From NCBI RefSeq assembly GCF_024448505.1, contig NZ_JAMOHV010000005.1:124001-188000 (forward strand): a stretch of DNA of 64,000 nt, written 5' to 3'. The notes below the pieces were generated by a model that worked only from the letters and a program-made list of their open reading frames with translations, was not told the DNA's origin and did no database searches. The first letter of the stretch is position 1. Every line of letters starts with the position of its first letter. Of the stretch, positions 7,115 through 14,252 are shown piece by piece. A program made the translations under genes and the position numbers. Source of the DNA: Stutzerimonas degradans (lineage in GTDB: Bacteria > Pseudomonadota > Gammaproteobacteria > Pseudomonadales > Pseudomonadaceae).

Positions 7115-9013
7115 ATGTACGTACATCTGCAACGAAAACTCCTGCTGGCCACCTGCATCGCGCTGGCCGCCTGCCAAAGCACGGGTGAGCGCGCCGCGGC
7201 TACCTTGTCCGTCGCCGCGGCCGCACCCGCTGTGATCGAGGCCGCACGGCTGCTGGGCACGGACGGGTTCGACCGTGTCGAACTGGACGGCCAGGGCCTG
7301 CGACTGCTCGACCCACAGGGGCAGGTGCGGGCCAACCTCCCTGGACGTTTCGAGGGACTCGATCACCGCGAGAGTGACGAGGGGCTGCTGCTGGCGACCG
7401 TCGAGCGCAAACGCCAGCAGGCGATGCTCGTCGGGCTGACTCGCGGGGGGCAGTGGAGCGCACCGCTGTTTCTGCCCAAGACGACTTTCGCCATCGAAGG
7501 GCTGTGCCTGTTCCGCGATGCCGGTCGCAACGACTTTCTGTTCCTCGTCGGTGAGGAAGGCGTCGGCGAGCAATGGCTGGTTGGCGCGGACGGCCAACTG
7601 CTGGGCGAGGCCCGTCGTGTGCGCGGCCTGAGCCTGCCGCCGGGCAGCAGTCATTGTCAGGTCGACGATGCGGCCGGGCGGCTGTTCGTCAACGAGGAAG
7701 CGGTCGGCCTCTGGACCTATCCCGCCAACGCCGAGGCGCCGCTGGAACGGGTTCCGGTGGACCTGCGCGCTCCCTTTGGTGGGCTTGCAGAGGGCGCCGC
7801 AGGCATGGCGCTGGTGCCCGGTGGCGTGCTGCTGCTGGATGCCGAAGCCGCGGCGCTGCACCTTTATCAGGAGCAGGCCGATGGCTGGCAGGCCAGTCAG
7901 GTATTGGCGCTGAAGGGCTTCGACGAGCCTGAGCAGATCAGCGCGCGAGCGACGCCCGAGGGCCTGGCGCTGCTGCTGGTGGATGATCGCGGTAGCCGCC
8001 AGGCTGCTCTCGATTGGACGCCACGGCCGGTCGCGCGCAAGCCGCCGTTGCCCTTGCTGCCGGCCGAGGTCGAGAGCGGCCCGGTACCGAGCCTGGGCGA
8101 TGCGGCTGACGACCCGGCCATCTGGGTCAACCGCAGCGAACCGGGCGTAAGCCGGGTGCTGGGCACCGACAAGAAGGGCGGGCTGGTGGTGTATGACCTG
8201 CAGGGCCGCCAGGTGCAGAGCCTGCCAGTAGGGCGGCTGAACAACGTCGATGTACGCGACGGCTTCCGTCTCGGTCAGCGCCAGGTCGATCTGGCGGTGG
8301 CGAGCAATCGTGATCGCAACAGCCTGCATCTGTTCGCCATTGATCCGGCCAACGGCCGGCTGGAGAACATCGGCCAGATCGCCACGCCGCTCGCGGACAT
8401 CTACGGACTTTGCCTGTTCAAGGATCGCCAGGGCGCCATCCATGCCTTCGCCAACGACAAGGACGGCACCTTCCTGCAGTACCGCCTCGATGGGCGCAGT
8501 GGCAAGCCCCGGGGTGAGCTGGTACGGCGCTTCAAGGTCGACAGCCAGCCGGAAGGCTGTGTGGCGGACGACCGCCGCGAGCGATTGTTCATCGGCGAGG
8601 AAGACGTTGCTGTGTGGACGCTGGGTGCCGCGGCCAACGCGCCGACCGCTCTGGAAAAGGTCATCGGCGTGGGCGAAAGCGTGCACGACGATATCGAAGG
8701 GCTGGCGCTGTACCACGGCCAGCGCGCCGACTATCTGGTGATCTCCAGCCAGGGCAACGACAGCTACGTGGTGCTGGATGCCACGGCGCCCTATGCCGTG
8801 CGTGGTGCGTTCCGCATCGGCCTCAATGCTGCGCACGGCATCGACGGCGCCTCGGAAACCGATGGTCTGGAAGTCACCTCGGTCAACCTCGGCGGGCCGT
8901 GGAGCCAGGGGCTGTTGGTAGTGCAGGACGGGCGCAAGCGGATGCCCGAGGGCACGCAGAACTACAAGTACCTGCCGTGGACCGCGGTGGCCGATGCCCT
9001 GGGCCTGGAATAG
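7115..9013 (+). CDS. Two-domain beta-propeller phytase, lipoprotein
   Basis: Beta-propeller (BPP) phytases release phosphate from myo-inositol hexakisphosphate using calcium. The 632-residue product starts with a lipoprotein signal, with lipobox LAAC at Cys20 followed by Gln, so outer-membrane sorting is expected. Residues from about 40 to 310 form an incomplete first propeller without the hallmark sites. Residues from about 325 to 630 form the full catalytic domain with DAADDPAIWVN (329-339) and NNVDVRDGF (376-384), the two signature calcium/substrate motifs of BPPs. Tandem BPPs with an incomplete first domain are known, and that domain is thought to help binding. It sits directly after a TonB receptor gene, a linkage reported for BPP genes in Proteobacteria. 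The start ATG at 7115 is set by the signal peptide; its ribosome site is weak (TGGAA). Confidence 0.9.
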   Translation: MYVHLQRKLLLATCIALAACQSTGERAAATLSVAAAAPAVIEAARLLGTDGFDRVELDGQGLRLLDPQGQVRANLPGRFEGLDHRESDEGLLLATVERKRQQAMLVGLTRGGQWSAPLFLPKTTFAIEGLCLFRDAGRNDFLFLVGEEGVGEQWLVGADGQLLGEARRVRGLSLPPGSSHCQVDDAAGRLFVNEEAVGLWTYPANAEAPLERVPVDLRAPFGGLAEGAAGMALVPGGVLLLDAEAAALHLYQEQADGWQASQVLALKGFDEPEQISARATPEGLALLLVDDRGSRQAALDWTPRPVARKPPLPLLPAEVESGPVPSLGDAADDPAIWVNRSEPGVSRVLGTDKKGGLVVYDLQGRQVQSLPVGRLNNVDVRDGFRLGQRQVDLAVASNRDRNSLHLFAIDPANGRLENIGQIATPLADIYGLCLFKDRQGAIHAFANDKDGTFLQYRLDGRSGKPRGELVRRFKVDSQPEGCVADDRRERLFIGEEDVAVWTLGAAANAPTALEKVIGVGESVHDDIEGLALYHGQRADYLVISSQGNDSYVVLDATAPYAVRGAFRIGLNAAHGIDGASETDGLEVTSVNLGGPWSQGLLVVQDGRKRMPEGTQNYKYLPWTAVADALGLE

Positions 9014-9077
9014 TCATCTTCCGGTAACGCGGCCGTCATTCACTTACAGCTGCCCGGCCGGGCAGGAGGAAGCAGCG

Positions 9078-9794
9078 ATGCAACATGCAGTCGAACAGAT
9101 GTCGATCTGGGGGCTGGTCAGCGAGGCCAGCGTGGTGGTTCAGGCCGTCATGGCGATTCTGGTGCTGGCGTCGGTGGCCAGCTGGTATCTGATCATCCAG
9201 CGCAGCGTGGTGCTTAGGCGCAGTGAGCGCCTGCTGCGCGAGTTCCTGCGTCAGTTCCGCCAGAGCGCTGATCTGGCCCAGCTGCAGCGCGACGTCGAGC
9301 ACCAGGCGCGGTTGCCGGAGGCTGCGCTGCAGCGCATCTTCCGCGATGGTCTGCAGATGTTCAGCCAGCTGCAGCGCCAGCCCGGCCTTGCCCCGCAGAC
9401 GCTCGGCGAAGCGGTGGATCGCAGCCTCTATGTGGCGGTCGCCGAGCAGGAGGAGCGTCTGGACCACGGCCTGCAGGCACTCGCCACCATCGGCTCGGTG
9501 AGCCCGTACATCGGGTTGTTCGGCACCGTGTGGGGGATCATGAATGCCTTTATCGGGCTTTCCCAGGTACAGCAGGTCACCCTTGCCACCGTGGCGCCCG
9601 GCATTGCCGAAGCGCTGATCGCCACGGCGATCGGCCTGTTCGCGGCGATTCCGGCGGTGATCGCCTACAACCGCTTCGCCGCCCGCGGTCAAGCGCTCGC
9701 CGGCCGCTACTACGCCTTCGCCAACGAACTGCAAGCCCGTCTGTTGCCGCGACTGCATGCCAGCGCGCCGAGCTTCGCCGCCGCCGCGGCCTGA
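9078..9794 (+). CDS. TolQ/ExbB-type proton-channel subunit
   Basis: The 238-residue inner-membrane protein of the MotA/TolQ/ExbB family forms the proton-driven motor of a Ton or Tol system. The first transmembrane segment lies near residues 18-40, and TM2/TM3 near 130-205. The strongly conserved core (ATIGSVSPYIGLFGTVWGIM, then APGIAEALIATAIGLFAAIPAVIAYNR) is closer to TolQ than to typical ExbB. I start it at ATG 9078, preceded by a strong AGGAGGA; the longer frame from 8994 overlaps the phytase. It is followed 11 bases later by a TolR/ExbD-like gene. Location in the phytase operon argues that it powers the receptor and is not the housekeeping Tol system. Confidence 0.92.
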   Translation: MQHAVEQMSIWGLVSEASVVVQAVMAILVLASVASWYLIIQRSVVLRRSERLLREFLRQFRQSADLAQLQRDVEHQARLPEAALQRIFRDGLQMFSQLQRQPGLAPQTLGEAVDRSLYVAVAEQEERLDHGLQALATIGSVSPYIGLFGTVWGIMNAFIGLSQVQQVTLATVAPGIAEALIATAIGLFAAIPAVIAYNRFAARGQALAGRYYAFANELQARLLPRLHASAPSFAAAAA

Positions 9795-9805
9795 GGAGAA
9801 CGCCC

Positions 9806-10279
9806 ATGCTAGTCAGGCCTCAGCGCAAGCACGGTCCGAAGGCGGAAATGAACGTGGTGCCCTACATCGACGTCATGCTGGTGTTGCTGGTGATCTTCAT
9901 GGTCACCGCACCGATGCTGGTGCAGGGCGTGAACATCGAGCTGCCCAAGGTCGCCGCCGAGGCGCTGCCGACGGAGAACGAGCGCAAGCTGCTCACCCTC
10001 TCGGTCAAGGCGGACGGCAGCTTCTACTGGAACCTGGGCAGCGAGATCGACATCGAGCAACAGGCGGACACGGCCGTGGAGCTGGCGGAGATGCGCGCCA
10101 AGGTGGCGTCGCTCATCGCCGTGCACGGCGATGCCCAGGTCTATGTTCGTGCCGACGATGCCGCGGACTACGGGCGCGTGGTCGCCGCCATCGCCGAGTT
10201 GCAGCGCGGCGGGGTGGTCAACCTCGGGCTGATCACTGAAGCGCCGGATACGCTGGCGCCGGGGGCTGGACAGCCATGA
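9806..10279 (+). CDS. TolR/ExbD-type motor subunit
   Basis: The 157-residue single-pass inner-membrane protein has one transmembrane helix at about residues 18-40. It contains the essential Asp in NVVPYIDVMLVLLVIFMVTAP, followed by a periplasmic domain ending GVVNLGLITEAP. The VTAPMLVQGVNIELP stretch and the end of the domain resemble TolR more than ExbD. The start ATG at 9806 is preceded by GAGGAG overlapping the end of the previous gene. Its TGA overlaps the next start (ATGA at 10276), so translation is coupled to the TonB-like gene. Confidence 0.92.
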   Translation: MLVRPQRKHGPKAEMNVVPYIDVMLVLLVIFMVTAPMLVQGVNIELPKVAAEALPTENERKLLTLSVKADGSFYWNLGSEIDIEQQADTAVELAEMRAKVASLIAVHGDAQVYVRADDAADYGRVVAAIAELQRGGVVNLGLITEAPDTLAPGAGQP

Positions 10280-11073
10280 ATGCGGCGCTGATGGACGCGG
10301 CGATGCTGCGCGAACCTGCGCCGTCCCACGCCTCGCAAGGGCTGGCGCTGCTGGGGGCGATCGGCCTGCACCTGGCGTTGGGTGCAGCAGTGCTGCTGAA
10401 TAGCTGGACGCCGACATTCGAGGCACCGAGCAATGCGCAAATCCTGCGCACCCAGCTGGTGAGCCTGCCGGTGCCGGTCGAGCCGCAAGCTCTGCCCGAA
10501 ACGCCGGTCGAGCCGCCCCCCGAAGCTGCCGCACCGGAGCCGGTGGCGGAGCCCACGGCACCGACCGAAGCCGAGCTGGCCTTCAAGCGGGCCGAGCAGA
10601 AGCGGGTCGCCGAAGCGGCCCGCCAACAGCAGTTGCGCCAGCAGCGCGAGACCGTCGAGCGCGAGCGGCAGGCCCGCGAGCGTGAACAGCAGCGTCTGGC
10701 TCAGGAGGCCGAACGCACTGCCGAGGCCCGGCGCCGAATCGAAGCCGAGCGAGCCCGTGTCGCGGCGGCCGAACAGGCGCGGCGCGAGGCCGCCGCCGCG
10801 GCGGACCGGCAGTACCTGCCCATCGCCAAGGCGCCGCCGGTGTATCCGCAGCGCGCGCTGGACTCGGGCGTGCAGGGCGAATGCACGGTCAGTTACGACG
10901 TCGATCCGACCGGTCGCGTGGTGTCGCCGCAAGTGGCGGGGCAGTGCCATCCGCTGTTCATCCGCCCCTCGCTCGAGGCGGCCAAGCGTTTCCGCTACCA
11001 CCCGCGCATCGTCGACGGCCAGGCCGTGACGGTGCGTGGCGTACAGAACACCTTTCACTACCGCATCGAATGA
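10276..11073 (+). CDS. TonB protein with TolA-like coiled-coil stalk
   Basis: The 265-residue periplasm-spanning energy transducer has one N-terminal membrane anchor (about residues 22-43), a Pro/Glu-rich stretch (about 70-100) and a long highly charged helix (about 103-180, rich in Arg, Glu, Gln and Ala) like TolA domain II. It ends in a TonB_C domain (about 185-265: PPVYPQRALDSGVQGE, then VSYDVDPTGRV, and FRYHPR). Two Cys residues in the C-terminal domain may form a disulfide. It combines a Tol-type stalk with a Ton-type receptor-contact domain and is encoded with a TolQ/TolR-like pair. It probably couples the proton motive force to the receptor at 4574-7054. Confidence 0.88.
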   Translation: MNAALMDAAMLREPAPSHASQGLALLGAIGLHLALGAAVLLNSWTPTFEAPSNAQILRTQLVSLPVPVEPQALPETPVEPPPEAAAPEPVAEPTAPTEAELAFKRAEQKRVAEAARQQQLRQQRETVERERQAREREQQRLAQEAERTAEARRRIEAERARVAAAEQARREAAAAADRQYLPIAKAPPVYPQRALDSGVQGECTVSYDVDPTGRVVSPQVAGQCHPLFIRPSLEAAKRFRYHPRIVDGQAVTVRGVQNTFHYRIE

Positions 11074-11094
11074 CGCGTTCAGGATTCAATCGAT

Positions 11095-13056
11095 ATGAAA
11101 CAGGATTTTCGCGACTTTCACGCCGCCCTCGCGGCGCTCGACGATCAGTCGATCAATCCGGGCCGCCAGCCGAGCCTGAGCGATCTGGTCGACCACAGCC
11201 GGCGCGGGCTGCTCAAGGGCAGCCTGGGCCTGGCGGGCATGGCCTTTCTCGGCGGCGGGCTGTCCGCTTGTGGAGCGGTTGCGGCACGCAGTCGGCTGCT
11301 GGGTTTCGAGTCCGTTCCGGCGCAGCTGGATCCGGCCTTCGACAGCGTGCAGGTACCGCCGGGCTATCGTGCGCGGGTGTTCTTTTCCTGGGGCGACCGG
11401 GTGGAGACCGACGCACCGCAATGGAAAGCCGATGCCAGCGACGACTGGCAGGCACAACTGCTGCAGGCCGGGGACAATCACGACGGCATGCACTTTTTCC
11501 CGTTCACGGACGCGCCGACCGAGCACGGTTTGCTGGCGATCAACCATGAGTACGTCAATCCGCCGCTGCACCCCGACGGCATGAGCCTGGTGGATGGCCG
11601 CCGGCCGCTGGCAGAGGTGCGCAAGGAGCAGGCGGCGCATGGCGTCAGCATCATCGAGGTGCGCAAGGATGCCTCCGGCCAGTGGCAGCGGGTCCATCCG
11701 TCGCGCTACAACCGGCGCATCAGCACGCTGACGCCGATGGCCGTCGGCGGCCCGCTGGCCGGGCACGAACTGCTCCGAACCGCCGCCGATCCGAGCGGCA
11801 CCCGCATCATTGGCACGCTGAACAACTGTTCCAGCGGCTTCACGCCGTGGGGCACCTACCTGACCTGCGAGGAAAACTGGCACAACTACTTCCTCAATCG
11901 CGATGCCGAGGACCTGGCCGCACGTACCGCGCACGCCCGCTACGGCGTTGCCGGCGGTGAGCGCAGCAAGCTCTACGGCTGGGAAAGTGCCGACGAGCGC
12001 TTCGATGCCACACCCGATGCCAGCCTGCCGCACGGCGGCTATGTCAACGAACCGAACCGTTTCGGCTGGGTGGTGGAGATCGATCCCTTCGATCCGCAGG
12101 CGCAGCCGGTCAAACGCACCGCATTCGGTCGCTACTGCCGCGAATGCGCGGTGTTGTCGCTGGGGGAGGACGGACGCATGGCGTTCTATTCCGGCGACGA
12201 CTCGCGCGGCGAGTACATCTACAAGTTCGTCCCCAGCGGCCGCTATGTACCCGGCGCGGATCAGCAGAATCGCCAGCTGCTCGATGACGGCACGCTCTAC
12301 GTTGCGCGTTTCGACGCCGATGGCAGCGGTCGCTGGCTGGCGCTGGTTCACGGGCAGAACGGCCTGACCGCCGAGCATGGCTTCCCCAGCCAGGCCGAGG
12401 TGCTGCTTAACGCGCGCGCCGCAGCCGACCGGCTCGGCGCAACGCCCATGGACCGCCCGGAATGGGTCGCGGTGCATCCTCGTACGCGCGAGGTCTACGT
12501 CACCCTGACCAACAACGATCAACGCGGGGACAAGGCGGCGGTCGACAAGGCGAACCCGCGCCCGCAGAACCTGCACGGGCAGATCCTGCGCTGGCGTGAG
12601 GCGGGAGGCGACCCCGCGGCGACGCGCTTCGAGTGGGAAATTTTCCTGCTCGCTGGCGAGCGAAAGGGCGCGCGCGGTGCGGACGGCAAACCCGTGCCTG
12701 CACATCTGACCGGCACCATCGAGGGCGATGCGTTCTCCTCGCCGGATGGTCTGGCCTTCGATGCCGATGGCCGGCTGTGGATACAGACCGACTACGGCGA
12801 CGACGAACCGGCGATGCAGGTCATGGGGACCAACCAGCTGCTATGCGCCGATCCCGGCACGCGTGAGGTGCGTCGCTTTCTGGTCGGGCCGCGTGGCTGC
12901 GAGATCACCGGCATCACCTGGAGCCCGGACTACCGCGCCATGTGGATCAACGTGCAGCACCCCGAGCTGAGCTTCCCGGCCAGTGATGGTCAGTCGCGAC
13001 CGCGCTCTTCGACGGTGCTGATTACGCGGGACGATGGTGGCGTGATCGGCACCTGA
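11095..13056 (+). CDS. PhoX-family alkaline phosphatase, Tat-exported
   Basis: PhoX enzymes are calcium/iron phosphomonoesterases made during phosphate starvation. The 653-residue product has a twin-arginine signal (SRRGLLKG near 35-42) followed by a hydrophobic run. The run ends LSAC, a possible lipobox with Cys59, so it could be a Tat lipoprotein. Family hallmarks include HFFPF, INHEYVNP, the metal-site stretch FTPWGTYLTCEENWHNYF whose Cys and Glu are expected metal ligands, and EWVAVHPRTREVYVTLTNN. The start ATG at 11095 has CAGGA upstream, and it lies 21 bases after the TonB-like gene, so it is probably in the same operon. It could dephosphorylate phytate breakdown products. No strong terminator follows. 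Confidence 0.9.
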   Translation: MKQDFRDFHAALAALDDQSINPGRQPSLSDLVDHSRRGLLKGSLGLAGMAFLGGGLSACGAVAARSRLLGFESVPAQLDPAFDSVQVPPGYRARVFFSWGDRVETDAPQWKADASDDWQAQLLQAGDNHDGMHFFPFTDAPTEHGLLAINHEYVNPPLHPDGMSLVDGRRPLAEVRKEQAAHGVSIIEVRKDASGQWQRVHPSRYNRRISTLTPMAVGGPLAGHELLRTAADPSGTRIIGTLNNCSSGFTPWGTYLTCEENWHNYFLNRDAEDLAARTAHARYGVAGGERSKLYGWESADERFDATPDASLPHGGYVNEPNRFGWVVEIDPFDPQAQPVKRTAFGRYCRECAVLSLGEDGRMAFYSGDDSRGEYIYKFVPSGRYVPGADQQNRQLLDDGTLYVARFDADGSGRWLALVHGQNGLTAEHGFPSQAEVLLNARAAADRLGATPMDRPEWVAVHPRTREVYVTLTNNDQRGDKAAVDKANPRPQNLHGQILRWREAGGDPAATRFEWEIFLLAGERKGARGADGKPVPAHLTGTIEGDAFSSPDGLAFDADGRLWIQTDYGDDEPAMQVMGTNQLLCADPGTREVRRFLVGPRGCEITGITWSPDYRAMWINVQHPELSFPASDGQSRPRSSTVLITRDDGGVIGT

Positions 13057-13125
13057 GGCTGTTGTGGCGCGGCCCGCGCGATGTGGCTAGAGGCTTGTAA
13101 CGGTTTCGTTGGCCCGAGATCGCCG

Positions 13126-13686
13126 TCAGGCGGCCGTCCAGAAGAACGGCAGCACCATCATCCAGACGATGACGGCCGCGCCGAACGCCGTCTGGGTGAT
13201 GGCGGCCGCCTCCAGGCGGTCGTCCACCCGGCACAGCGAACAGGTGCCCTGGTAGAGCAGGACGCAGCACGAGGCCAGCGCGCTGAGCGGTAGCACCGTG
13301 TTCAGAAACGGGTTGTTCACCAGCAGGCCGAGAGATGACAGCCATAGCGGCACGCAGGCGATAGTGGCTACCAGATAAGCTTCGGCATAGGTCACGTCGT
13401 GGCTGCAGGCGTGGGCGACGTGTTTGATCAGCCAGCCCATCACGAACACCGAAAATATTTCGCCACCGAAGAACAGGCCGGCCGTGCCCGTCGAGGGCTG
13501 GATCTGGAAGATGGGCAGGTAGGCGCTCAGCGGTGCGTCCAGCAGGGCGATCATCGTCGGCGGCAACAGCGACAGCGGCACGATGAATGCCCAGAGCCGG
13601 ATTCGAGGCGGCAGTTGATCGCTCGTCCAGTCGGAAGGGGCGAGTGCACTGCACAACAGCATGCGCATGAGGACAAGGAGATTCAT
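13126..13686 (-). CDS. Yip1-family integral membrane protein
   Basis: The 186-residue protein has about five hydrophobic helices and Yip1-like features (RLWAFIVPLSLLPP near the N-terminus, FSVFVMGWLIKHVAHACSHDVTYAEAYLVATIACVPLWLS in two spans). I start it at ATG 13686, preceded by AAAGGAA; the frame extends back to 14151 only as an overlap with marR. It diverges from the MarR gene across a short AT-rich operator region, so it is likely repressed or controlled by that regulator. Bacterial Yip1 proteins have no settled function. Confidence 0.82.
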   Translation of the reverse strand: MNLLVLMRMLLCSALAPSDWTSDQLPPRIRLWAFIVPLSLLPPTMIALLDAPLSAYLPIFQIQPSTGTAGLFFGGEIFSVFVMGWLIKHVAHACSHDVTYAEAYLVATIACVPLWLSSLGLLVNNPFLNTVLPLSALASCCVLLYQGTCSLCRVDDRLEAAAITQTAFGAAVIVWMMVLPFFWTAA

Positions 13687-13730
13687 GACGTTCCTTTCTG
13701 GGGCGGACGGAATCGGCTGGGCGGTTCCGG

Positions 13731-13766
13731 TGAAATATATATCGTGGTGTGATATATATCGTGCAC
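13731..13766. promoter_or_regulatory. Repeated AT-rich operator between yip1-like and marR-like genes
   Basis: ATATATATCGTG occurs twice in the same direction at 13735-13746 and 13752-13763, 17 bases apart. The second copy sits on the palindrome GATATATATC (13751-13760). The divergent genes leave only this short intergenic space, so it is the natural MarR binding site and overlaps both promoters. Confidence 0.65.
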
Positions 13767-13800
13767 AATGCTGCGAAAAGGTCAACGAGGAAATCGTCTC

Positions 13801-14199
13801 TTGGAAAAATCCGATTACCAGCGGCTGGCGCATTTCCGTCATCGCCTGCGCCGATTCCTGCGCAACAGCGAGTTGCTGTGCCTGGAAAACGGTGCGACGG
13901 CGCTGCAGTACCAGCTGCTGCTCCAGATTCGTGGCGCTTCGGCGCGTGATTGGGCGACGGTTGGTGAGCTCGCCGAACAGCTGCAATCGAAACATAACAG
14001 CGTCGTGGCGCTGATCGACCGCTGCGAAAAAATGGGCTTGGTCGAGCGAAAGGCGGGGCGGGAAGACCGGCGTCAGGTTGAGGTTCACCTGCTGCCTGCC
14101 GGCGAGGAGCTGCTGGCGCGCATCGCCGAATTGCATCAGGAAGAGGTGCAACTGCTGCGTGCGGAGTTCAGCCTGCCGGGTTGGGACAGGGCCGAATAA
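13801..14199 (+). CDS. MarR-family transcriptional regulator
   Basis: This is a winged-helix regulator of 132 residues if read from TTG 13801, or 143 from ATG 13768. I prefer the TTG because ACGAGGAAA lies 9 bases upstream and the following EKSDYQRLAHFRHRLRRFL looks like a natural N-terminus; the upstream ATG lies 4 bases after the operator with no ribosome site. The HTH lies near VGELAEQLQSKHNSVVALIDRCEKMGLVERKAG and the wing in REDRRQVEVHLLPAG. It is followed by a P450 gene 53 bases on and diverges from the Yip1-like gene, so it probably senses an organic compound handled by the P450. Confidence 0.85.
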   Translation: MEKSDYQRLAHFRHRLRRFLRNSELLCLENGATALQYQLLLQIRGASARDWATVGELAEQLQSKHNSVVALIDRCEKMGLVERKAGREDRRQVEVHLLPAGEELLARIAELHQEEVQLLRAEFSLPGWDRAE

Positions 14200-14252
14200 T
14201 TCATCACCACCGAGGCGGTCCGATTATCGAGAGGTCCGCAAGAGGAGTTGCT

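Noticed and set aside
5885-8836. 983-codon open frame on the minus strand opposite the receptor and phytase
   Set aside because: Its amino-acid usage (Ala/Arg/Gln/Val rich, repetitive) shows no domain, and it spans two well-supported genes on the other strand. It is a high-GC antisense artefact.
13687-14151. Long N-terminal extension of the Yip1-like protein
   Set aside because: It is antisense to marR. The ATG at 13686 has a proper ribosome site and leads straight into the membrane segments.
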